NCBI RefSeq assembly: GCF_022539315.1
Contig: NC_066343.1
Span: forward strand, 52,127,973-52,191,972
Direction: 5' to 3'
Origin: Serinus canaria
Taxonomy: Eukaryota; Chordata; Aves; Passeriformes; Fringillidae
Length of the DNA: 64,000 bases
The notes below the pieces were generated by a model, which did no database searches, was not told the origin of the DNA, and saw only the letters and a list, made by a program, of their open reading frames with translations. Numbering within the stretch: position 1 is the stretch's first letter; the number at the start of each line of letters is the position of its first letter. The position numbers were made by a program, and so were the translations under genes. This document shows positions 50,301 to 62,300 of this stretch, one piece after another.

Positions 50301-53300
50301 ACATGGACTAGAGGCAGACATGTACTATCCAGAGACTGCCAATAAAATCCTTAATGGAGCTTCTCACTGATTGTGCAGCAGTCTGTGTTTCTTACATACT
50401 AGGATTTGGAGAAAAGTAAAACACTCATGGAAAAGTGACATATATTTGAGTCAATATAACTGCTTTAGGCATGAACAAATGTAGAGAGCTGCCCTCCAAG
50501 TGGGCAGCTCTCTACATTTGTTCATGCCTGGTCCTGGTCAACCGTATGCAAGTCATTTTTTTTGCTTTGTAGACTAATCCCACGTATCTGGCAAAGCTGA
50601 TTTTCCAGATGCCACAAAACAAATCAACGAAGTTTATGGATACAGTCATCTTCACTCTATACAATTATGCCTCCAATCAACGGGAAGAATACCTGCTTCT
50701 CAAACTCTTCAAAACTGCTCTAGAAGAGGAGATAACGTATGTGCAATCACAGAAAGTGTTCAGCTAGTTTGTGTTTTAGACAGTTCAATGAATGCTTCAT
50801 GCTTAAAGGAAGCTGGTGGTTAATCTTTAAACTACCATAAAATTACATACATAATTTTATTACAAGAGAACTTTGTTTTCTGGGTGTCACTCTTTAACTC
50901 AAGTGATTGCTGATTCAAGAAAAAAATAATCTTTCTATGGCAAACTGTATTCCTCTATGGAAAAATGGCTTGTAAAAAGATGCTAGGGCTTCTTGTCTTG
51001 TGCTTAAGTATGTAAGGGCAGAGAAAGTATTATCTTTTTTCATATAATCTTATGTTCTGTAAGTGAAGATTGGTGGCTTATCCTGAAATAATGAAATGTT
51101 TACTTTATGCCCTTAATGGATACTGGCTGAACAGGTATTTGGGTCTGAATCAGGGATAAATTAGCTGCCATGGACTATGCTATGTTCCAGGACATTACTA
51201 TAACACATGCAGAATTCAGATGGTAGTCTCTACATACCAGCTTATTTTATATAAAAGCCTTAAGAAATAGGCTATATAAAGAGGTTTCAGCATAGAAATA
51301 GAGTAGTTTTAAAAGTGTGGTTTTCGAAAATATGGATTACTGCACACATAAGTCAGAGCTCTTCTGTTCCTGATACAGCTCTAAGGTAGACCAGATTCAG
51401 GATATCGTTACTGGAAACCCCACTGTCATTAAGATGGTTGTCAGCTTCAACCGAGGCGCTCGCGGACAGAACACTCTGCGCCAGCTCCTGGCCCCGGTGG
51501 TGAAGGAAATCATGGAGGACAAGTCTCTCATCATCAACACTAGTCCTGTGGATGTTTACAAAGCATGGGTAAACCAGCTAGAAATGCAGACTGGTGAGGC
51601 CAGGTGAGTGAGGAAGCTGGACATATTGTATCATACATGTGAGGAATCCCACAGTTCTGCTCTCCCGTTCTTTCTCTGACAAATCGTCCTGTACTTGTGC
51701 CCATGCACCCCTTCTCAATCTTCCTCCAGCAGAGAGATTTTTGGGGAGAGATACTTGAAACAGGTGCTTTAACTTGTTCTGAAAAATGAAAGGATCGCTT
51801 TTATTGTCATGACCTTCCAAAGCCAATTACTAAATCTTTGTAAATGTAATAGACTATGCCATAGAACAACTTAGTCTTTTTCTCAAGTTTTTTACTAACA
51901 GCATGTTAGTAGTGTCCCAGGCTTTGATGAGCTGTGCTTGGATAGAGATGTGGAGATGCATGCTTTATATTTGTATTCTGCTTCTGTTATTAAGGGAAAG
52001 TACATGATAACATGTGCACAACTAAGCAAATTACTGACTTCCAAAAAAAAGGAAGCCAAAGCATCTAAGACTTTTAGTAACAAAATCCAGCTTCAGTTCT
52101 ATTTCTCAGACTTTTGTTCACTGATGGCCCTTATGAAGAAAAAAAGTATTTTTATTCTCAAATGCATTTAACCTGGTTTCATGTTTATTTTTTGCTTTGC
52201 AGCAAACTGCCATACGATGTGACCACAGAACAAGCACTGACACACCCAGAAGTGGTCAATAAACTGGAATCATCCATTCAGAGCTTGCGGGCAGTAACTG
52301 ACAAAGTTCTCACATCCATATTCTCTTCTCTCAATATGATGCCGTAAGTGCTGTGTTAGGACTCTCCAAGCGGCAGTTCACGTGCAGTTCACTTGAACCT
52401 CTGTGATGGAGATCCTTTCAAATCCTTTCCAGGCTTTCAGAGGCTTGTGATACTTCCTCTCGGATGCGTTGCCCAGCAGAGGGAGTGGTTTCTCTGCCTC
52501 TGCCCTGCTTTAGCAGCCTGGCAAACCTCTCCCTGTACTTGAAACATTTTGTGTTTTCCATTGTCAACTCTTTCTAGTGTTTCAAGGGAGTGGGCAAAAA
52601 GCCATAACTTAAGCTGACTAGAATGAAAGCTTTCTGTTTCATCTAAGTATTTTCCAATATTTTTCCTTTTCATCTGTTCTACATGTAGTTATGGAATGAG
52701 GTACATAGCCAAAGTTCTGAAGAGCTCACTCCATGAGAAATTCCCGGATGCAACTGAAGATGAACTATTAAAGGTAGATGACTTTCCTAGGGCACACTGC
52801 CAGCAGCCTGTTGTTTTACTGACAAAGTGGATTTTTATTTACACTAAATATTCTAAGGAACTGGGAAAGCAGCATTTATTGAAGGAATTTGGCACTTCTT
52901 ATTGAGTTGCAAAGGGGCTAAGGAAGGGGAGCAGGGAATTCTGTTGCCACAATCTAAGTATGTTAATCTGGGTGCTCAGCAATTCTTATGGAAAAGGGTG
53001 CTCAACCTGTTTTGGATAATAACTGTAGTGACAAGGCTGGAGTTTATCTGAATCATCCTGGGGCTTGGATTGATAGTGAGGTCCTTGTCACCACCAGTCC
53101 TTTCACTGGAGAACACTGTAGTCCTCTTCTCTTTTTTTTCCTCCCCATCTTAAGTTTTTAACATGTCAAGAAATTGTAATTTAAATCCAATGAGGAAGGT
53201 TTCTAAAAGAAAAGTTTGAGTAGATTATACTACACTTGGATTATATTACACTTAAGATGCTTGCAAAAGTTGTAGAAATGGCATTTGTACAGACTGAAAA

Positions 53301-56300
53301 ATAAGGTGTGAGTGTAAGTATGATACTGGCACAGTGGCTGTTGTTACCCTACCACAGACATGGTGTCTCTTCAGAGAAATTAAGGGAATTGCTCCATAAG
53401 CCTTCTAAACAGCTGAGAGACTGACAACCCTGTCAAATTAGGACTATTTTGCACTTCAATAAAGACATTAAATGGTAATTACATGGTTCAAAAAGTACAA
53501 GGTTTTCATTTTAGCTGAACTTCCCTATTCTTCACTGTCCATCACTCCAGCAATACAGATTAAAAAAACTGCTCAACACATTAAAAAACTTGAATAGCAA
53601 ATGGAGTACCCACTTGAAAGCCTTTAAATATGTAAGCTGGAAGTTCTGCAGGTGCATGCATATAAGCTAAAGCAAATTGCAGAAAGCAAAGTCCTGCCTG
53701 TTTCTGAGACCAGGTATTCTTTGAAGTTGCCATCTTCAGAAGATGCAGCAGCATTGTTACAGAAATTGCATTTTGGGAAATCTGTTCTCTAGATTACTAG
53801 GGCTGCATTGCAGTCCAGTCCCTTTGAGAAGCAATGCATCCCCTTATCAACAAGTGCATTAAATGCTGCCAGCATCTGCTGCAGTATCTGCTGCAGCACT
53901 TCAAAGAATGAGCCCTGAGAGCAGAACCTTGCAACACTTAGAAGAGTTGTGTTTGTGTTTAACTCCATGCCTTGCATTAGCTGAACTACAGCCAGTATCA
54001 AATTGAAATGCGATTGTAAATCCATAACTGATGTTCTCAGAGGTTTGTAGGAGGAGTATCACGTAAGAGGTTCTTCCAGTTAGCCCCATAGGTAATGTGT
54101 GTCTTAAGGATTCTTGTAGCACCAGTTCCCATGGTCTAATTTAGAAGTAGAGATGATTGGTCATGTTTTGTAAGGTGTTGTTCCTGTATGCAAAGGGAAG
54201 ATCTCAACTTTTTTCTGTTTCTTTAGATTGTTGGCAACCTTCTGTACTATCGCTACATGAACCCCGCCATAGTTGCTCCTGATGGCTTTGATATAATTGA
54301 TATAACAGCTGGGGGGCAGATACACCCTGACCAGAGGAGAAACCTAGGCTGTGTGGCAAAAGTCCTCCAGCATGCTGCTTCCAACAAACTCTTTGAAGGA
54401 GAAAGCGAACATCTGTCATCTATGAACACTTACCTCTCACAGACCTACCAGAAGTTCAGGTATGCACAGCCCTTACAAATACCTGCAGAGTGAGAGTTTT
54501 CCTCCAGGATGAGTAAGGGAGGCGGACTCCTTGTTGATAGCAATTTCCCGTTTTAAAATGTTAAAAATGTTTAGTGATATGGCCAAAAAAAAATGCTCAC
54601 TGGCAAGGAAACCCGAGCAAGAGTAGCAGGTTGTATTTTAGTTTGTGCATTAATTTGAGATCATCTCTGTTGTCTTGCTTGCAGTTCCTTACTGCAAACA
54701 CAGGTTGAGAACAGACTGTGGTAACTCATTATCCAGAAAAATCAATGTCTGCTTTTATTTGGGAGGATATCTGAACGTGTTGTTTGAGGAAGAAAAATAC
54801 ATTTGTCAGGACAAAGTTGTAGGGTTTTATCTTTTTGACAGATTCTATACAGATATCATTCTTTTATCTTGCAATCATAGGAAACTGCATGTTTTCCTAC
54901 ATTCTGGGACACAAGTTCTTTGGGGTTATTACCCATTCATTGCTATTACTTTGTGGTATTGTTGAGTTTTGCAATAAACTTGCACTCAGAGTTTCTGTCT
55001 TTAGTGTCTGCCCTTTGTGAAAGCAAATGCACTGTTCATACAATGGGTTTCCTTGAGAGATGTCAACCATGGACACAGAGAATTCAACTTAGTAATTTAA
55101 ATGAAGTATTTAAGGGCGTGACATAAACGTGAAGAAGCTATAAGGTAGAAACTGCAACAGTTAGAATAACAAATGCTAATGAAAGAGCACTGCTCTAGTC
55201 AGCCCTTGTCTGCTACAAAAGGAAGAATCCCTCTCCTAATTAAGCTAACTTAATTATCTGTATGCCTATGCTCTGTACTTTAACTAAGCCCTTCTTAGAT
55301 AGCAGCAGTGGCTGCCCTTATCTGCCTGTTCCCCTTTGGAACAATACTAGCAATGTTAGCTATGCTCAAAGCTATTAAGCCTGCCTAGATCTTTTACTCT
55401 GCATTGATGTACTTGTGCAGAAATTTGTCCACACCCTTCCTAAGCCTTTGAGTTCATCTGCCTTCACAAGTCCTCCTGTAGCAATTTGTAGAAGTTTGCC
55501 ACCTGTTAGTTAAAATTAAAATTTTCCTGCAGTTTCATTGCATATCCTATTGGCCATCATTTTTTGGACTGATTAATGAATTCTGCACATATCTCATTCG
55601 ATACCACTGTGATTTTTTCTAACTTGATGTGTAGTCCCCAGCTTTTCCTCTCTGAAGTGAAGAATCTCAGCCCATTTTCTTTTTGCTTTTTAATTATTCT
55701 TTTCCAATACTTTAAAGGTGCTGTGCACCTGAAACCATACCCTCCTCAACACCCTAGGGCGGGCACAATATGGCTCCTGGAGCAAATCTATAGGCACCAT
55801 CCAAACCCCTGCTTTTCCCAGCTGCCACATTTCAAGTCTTTTCACTTCAGTAAACAAAGTGGTTTTTACAAGAGGACCCTGCTGGTTCTCAGTTGTCTGT
55901 GCACATCCCTGAAGAAGTCAGTAGCTTGGAGAGACACCAGTTATCATTTTGGGAAGCAGGTCTCAGTACTCCATGTGCATGCTAGTCATATTGAAGTAAC
56001 ACTTCAACACATATTCTGCATTTTTTTCCTCTCAGGGTTCTTATATTTATAAACAATACTACATTTTCTCTTGTTCTGAGCACCTCATTTTCTGCCTAAC
56101 AGCAATATAAACATTTGTGGGACAAATGGGAATTTTGTGCATCTATTTCAGTCAATTCCTTCTCAGCACACCTCATAGTGAATTGCCTTCATAAAATAAC
56201 GGAAATCCTTTTATCATTTCTAAGCCATTAAATAGATATTTCTCTAGGTCTTTAAAATTTGCCTTGTTTAATAGGTAGGGGAAACAAGCCAAGCCCTTTA

Positions 56301-59300
56301 AAACAGTCTTCCACCAGATACCCAGGAAAGAGAATACTTCATCACTTGTATTGTCGTGTTGCCTCCTTGAAACATTGAGGCTAGATGGCAGGTTATGAGA
56401 GAAACATAATGCATGTCAAAGACTTGACTGTAGCTTTTTTATACAGGCTAAATAAAGTGAATTTATAAGGGACAATTATTGAAGTCTTTCTCATTTTCTC
56501 TTAGGAATTTTTTTCAAGCAGCATGTGATGTTCCTGAACCAGAGGAGAAATTCAATATTGATGAATACTCTGATATGGTGACCCTCAGCAAGCCTGTCAT
56601 ATATATTTCCATTGAAGAAATTATCAATACCCATTCAGTAAGTCAATCAAAACAGACTAGTCAGTGGACTATAGCACACAGATTATCAAATATTTGCAGC
56701 TAACATTCCCTGGGGAAAGCTTGGTTTTCATTCTTATTTTTGAAGCAATTTCTTCACTTCATCTCTAAAATGCTCTGAAGCTGAATATTAGATTTTTTTT
56801 CCCTAGGAAAAATGCAAATGCTGCTTTCATGCAAAAGTGTCAGCTTGAATAATAATTAGTATGTAACACTTTCTGAGGAGGAGAAGGAACAATTATGTTC
56901 CAGTCTCACGTGACATTTCTAACTTTAAAACTATTTTCTGTCTTGGGTAAGAAAGTAAAAGCAGTTTGAAGGAAAACCTTTGGGAACAGAAATTGTATAC
57001 TGAGGCTCTGGCATTCTGTCATGTGACTTGTTGGAAGCTGATGAAAACATCAGTTTTAGAAGAATTGATGCCGTGGTATCATTCCTATTCTTACTGTGGG
57101 TAAAAAGCAGAGTAACTGCAGTCTGAAGCATGACTTTATAGGGTGTAAGATAAATGTTTCCCACATGTTCCTCCTAAAACTGGGATACTACTATCTGTTT
57201 CCTGTCTTGCAATATGTCCCCTGTGTGTCCCCCCACACCCAAGTAAAAAAAAAAAAAAAACCACAACAACATTCCCCCATCAAAAAAAAAAAAAAACCAG
57301 CCCACGAACACCACAAAGATTCTCTCAAATATTGCCAGATACACCAGGGAAAACAGAACACCCAACTCACAGTAGGCCACTCTATAACTTAGTTTTTTCC
57401 AAGTGAAAACTAATAAGCTAATCTGCTAAAAAAACCTTTCTGGTTTGCTTTGTGCCTGTTCTTTTAATTTTTGAAGCAACAAACCTATGCCTGCAGGTAA
57501 TGACCAGAATTTATATGTGAACACGAGTCTTTTCAGTGAGTCTAGAGGCTGGCATAACATACCTATTGGGTGTTGCAGAGCTGGTTCCACACTTAATAAA
57601 TACAGTTCTTCTGAAAGGTATCACTGACACTGTTGTAAGCTACTGGAATGGATACACAGAAAATAGGTGTCTTTTTGTGGATCACCAACACTGTCTTTAT
57701 TCTGTGACAATCAGGATTTTGTTAGTCTTAATTGCAAATCTTCTGCTCAGCCATTATATCTAGCACTCCAGAGACTACAGCTGGAGAAGCAAGACAAGCT
57801 GTTGTACAGCAAGGGCAACCCTAAATTCTAGCCCAGAATCCAGTGTGCTTCCTGGCCTTGGGAAGGTCCTCCATAATCCTGATCATGATAGGTCTGTGTT
57901 TTTCAACATTTAATTAGTTTCCAGACTTAGTTTCAAGTATAAAGATACCAGAAAAGCTTTTTCTGGATGATGGTTTCATTTGCATTTGTTTATAGCTGCT
58001 TTTGGAACACCAGGATGCCATTGCCACTGAGACTAATGACCTGCTGAATGAATTGCTGGAAGGCCTGGGACCTGTTCCTGATATAGAATCTTTCCTTGGT
58101 ATGCTGTTTTCTGTCTTTGAGTGACTGAATTTTATGGGAAAATTCAACAGAGGTTTGACTTAAATATTATTATGTCTCTCAGAGTAATAGCTTCTGCCTC
58201 TCTGTTTACTACAGTATTATTTTCCAAACACTTTTTGTAACAGTGAACCTTATATTTGAACCTTTTTCTTACTCTGCAATACTCACTCTAAAAATTAATG
58301 TGTGATTCAAAATCCAAACATTACTAATATTTTGAATGATCCAGTTGTGCAGATAAGAAACAAGTTATTTTTTTAACAATCTGGTCTTAAGATTTGCAAG
58401 TGTTGGGTAGAAACTTAGAAAAAGTACATAGAGAATTCTAAAAACAGCCATTTTTAGTTTTGATACTTAATTATCCAACAAAAATTGTGCAGATTTCTTA
58501 GAAAGTAATGCATTTGACTGGTATTTAATTTGCATGTATTGTAGAAAACTGTTTAGAAAGTAGCTAGGAGTCATGGATAACACCAACATTGAAGTGAATA
58601 GCCTGTTAACATAGCTTCTACTCTTCTGTTTGTTCATTATCACTGCATGTTAGGATAAAGGATGTTACATTGTATTATTCTTTGAGAAGACAACTCCTTT
58701 CACACTCCAGGAGCCTTAAAAGCAAGGATTGGTGTAACATCCAAAATATTGCAGCTGGGCTTATAAATAGCTAAGCTGTTTTGATCGATGTCCAAAAAAA
58801 GACTGCTTCTAAGTGGGAGGAGGTGGAGTCACTACATAATAAGCTTAATATTTCTGATTGTTTACAGTGATTCATCTAGGTACTTGTTTGCTTCATGTAC
58901 TGAATCATGGGAAAATTGGAAAACTTGGAGTAAAATATGTTTCCTTTTAGGGGAAGGAGCTGTTGATCCCAATGACCCCAACAGGGAAAGCACACTGAAT
59001 CAACTTGCCAAAACAGAGATTTCACTGTCTCTAACAAGCAAGTATGAGTTACGAGAAGGTGAAGATCAGGATCTCAAAAGTTTGATGATAAAGTAAGTTT
59101 TGCTCAAACATGTATATTCTGCCAATGCTTATTGATTTTGTTTGTTTTTAAATATTGCTTTTTAAATATTTACCCTGCCTAAGTACATTTCTGAGGTGCT
59201 GAGTGCATTCAGTTTTCAAAAGACAGTTTCAAAAGACAGCTACTCAAACTTTTACAAAAATCAAAACAACTATCAGTTTTTTCCAGAAAAACAGATATAT

Positions 59301-62300
59301 TGCCATCTGTGTTTTGGAGCATGACTGCATTATTACCTAGGAAATGTTTTTTCATGAAGCTGTAAAAGCACTCTACTTTAAAATGCCACAGCCTTGGGAA
59401 AGCAGAGATGAAAAGCAGTCTACACTTATAAGGGTCAGACAGTATTGCCATGTCCTTTCTTTCCCCTCAAAAATAAACACTTTCCTGACAAGCTGTCATC
59501 AGCCATTTGAAAAGAATGTAACTGTTGCTTCAGCAAGAATAGCACATGCTGTGTGCTTTTATCCAGGAAAGAAAATTGTGTTTATTCTGCCTTGGGAACA
59601 AATTAAAAAATGGCTGCAGGGATACTCTGGAATACAGGCTACTTTATAGCAAAAATTAATTCTATAACAGCACTTTGTTTCACATTATTGGCACCCATCC
59701 TTTAATGTTATTTCAAGCTATCCAGAAAAGGGATTGGCCAACTTTAGACCCTAGTACAATCTGAGAAAGGAGGAGAACAGAATGCTGCTCTCTTCTATTA
59801 CTGTGCTTATTTGTACCCTGTGTGTGTGTGACAGCAAAGATGCACATTAAAAATTTCACATTGAAATGGAAAGACAATAACTAGCACCAATAACTAAGAG
59901 GGCAGACAAGGGCTGTAATTAAAATCTGATCTATTAAGCCATTTGGGTTTTTTTAATCAGAAATAAGTATTCTGGATTTGTTCAATGGTGTGACTTTTTA
60001 CTTCTGACAGAGCAACTGTACCTAGGCAGAATATCACTTTAAACTATTAGGCTTTATCATAGAAATTTTGACAATGTTTAGACATTTTCCTTGGAAACTT
60101 AAGCTGCATCTTTAATTTTTTGTTAATTGTTAAGAGTAATGAGCTATTTCAGTAATGCTGTCCTCTAAATTATTAGAATTCTGTTGCAGGATATTCTTAG
60201 AAGTATTAAGAACAAATAGGCAGCAGGAATGAGATAAATTCTTACCAAGAAAAGAACTGGTTAACTTATCGGGCTAGCAGCTTCCCTTTTTTAGCAAGGA
60301 AATGCTTCTTGTCCGTTGTTGCTACAGAAACATCTGTCCTTAAGGACATAAGTGCGCTGCATCAAATGAAAAATTCCTTCAAAGTTCAGCAGTTTTGAGT
60401 GCATTTCTACTGCATTCAGTAAATATGACACTTAATGGCATGATGAGTAACTCAGGCTTTTCAGATGTCACATTTCTGTCTACTGTTTTGTCACGATCAC
60501 AATTAAAATCCATACGTGAATTGTTGCTTGTATTTTATTAACACTAACTGGTTTACTGTGCTAGTTATTTGTTTTCTAAAATAAATGGAGGGAAGCTTAC
60601 ATGTATTTCTCTATTCAGACTGTGTGGAAACCAGATACTCAATGCTGTTAAAGGAAGCTGTGAAATATAAAAAGCTAGAAAGCAAATTTTACCAATAATC
60701 CATAATAAAAGGGGAGTTTACTACTTTTATGGTCGAAGAAATTACATGTACAAGTGATGCAGTGATAACTGTTTTGTAATATCTACATATCCTTTTCAAA
60801 AGGACCAAAAGACTCATTGTGGATGTGATACGAACACAACCAGGGGATACACTCTCAGAAATATTAGAAACACCAGCCACTGCACAACAGGTAAGTGTTA
60901 TACTGTGCCTGAATAGGGAAGTATTTCATTATAGCTATAAAGTATTTTATTATTGCTATAGCTATTATAGCCTTAACAGAGTTCTAACAGTTTTCTCCAT
61001 CATATTATAACAAAGAAAAAAAAATAGAGTCTTCAAAATATGAGACTTGTGTAGCTGGGGTTTTTTACTGTATAATTGGAAACAATTTCAGAGGGAAACA
61101 AAATATAAGTCTTGCTGTGAGCTACACTAGACTAGACTATATTTTCTTGCTGTATTGGAATCACTAGAATGTGACTAGAATATTTTTTTCCTTTACTTTT
61201 TTTTTGTAAACATGGTCTTTTCTCTCCCATATTATAATACAACAAAGCCTGAGGTGAATCTTTCTACTCAATCTTTTTTTTCCCCCTCTTTAAATTCAGT
61301 ATTGTAACTCAGCTTGCCTGACCCTTTAGTTTATTTGCCTAACCTATACAAGCAAATCTCAGGGAACAACTGCTTAGTACGGGAATTGAGTGGGAAGAGC
61401 TCACAGTTGAAGTCTTTCCCATCGACAATGACACACAAAAATGCATTCTAATAACGTGCAGATTTTAGCTCACCTCAGTATCTGCATATGTAGGAAACAC
61501 CTATTAGATCTGGACAGTCCTCCCACAACTTGGTGAAGTCATTGAGCCTGGGTGAATTAGACATTTTGATTAATTCAAATGTGCGTCTCAGTGTTGTCAC
61601 TACGTACCTAAGGTACGTCCAAAGGCATAGTAAATGGGGTACTTTGATACCAAGTGGTAATAGGACATCAAGATTCCACCCTGATTCTTGAAAATCTTCT
61701 ATTCAATGTACTTGAGAATTCAATGTACTTGAATTCTTTACAGTTATCAAAATATGGAAAATAACTCTTCTGGATTTTTTTTTCCCCCCCAGGAATCTGA
61801 GAATTTGAAACTTGTAGAAAAACGTGCCATCTTAGATTCCAAAACTCCAGAGAAAATGAAGAACAGTCAGTCTATTTTTGAAGATGGGCAGCTACCAATA
61901 GAACAAAAGAAAAGGAAAATTCAGAGAAATCTCCGGACATTGGAACAAGCAGGACTAGTGTCTTCAGCAACTAAGTACCAAGAAATTATAAATGAGATTG
62001 CTAAGGTAAACTGAGTGTTTCCCTGTATATCAATGTTTTTTAGCATCTAGCCTAAATCCATTCCAATTAGAGAAGTAAAAAGCATATATTTTAGGGAATG
62101 CTTCCCTAAACTACGGAATATCCACATATGAAGCGAATTGTTTTCATTCCCTGACAAAATAAGTGAAGGACAGTACACTCCTGAATACCTGTCTCAAATG
62201 AATGACATAAAACTGCAACCTTTGTTATCCAAATCTGATATTGAATTTGATGCTGATGGTGATTTAACTCCTCCTCTATCCCTTTGTATATTTTAACAGT

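Noticed and set aside
52774..52905. Extension of exon 26 through its donor
   Set aside because: The frame stays open for 44 codons but conservation stops at LLK and the next exon continues the conserved IVGNLLYY text in phase.
53789..54122. Two overlapping minus-strand open frames with LQQILQQML-type text
   Set aside because: The Gln/Leu pattern partly comes from a short tandem repeat (ATCTGCTGCAG). I considered a decayed mobile-element protein but could not recognise one.
55576..56052. 158-codon plus-strand open frame
   Set aside because: Composition is that of T-rich noncoding DNA, no domain seen, and it lies in an intron next to a possible old CR1 fragment.
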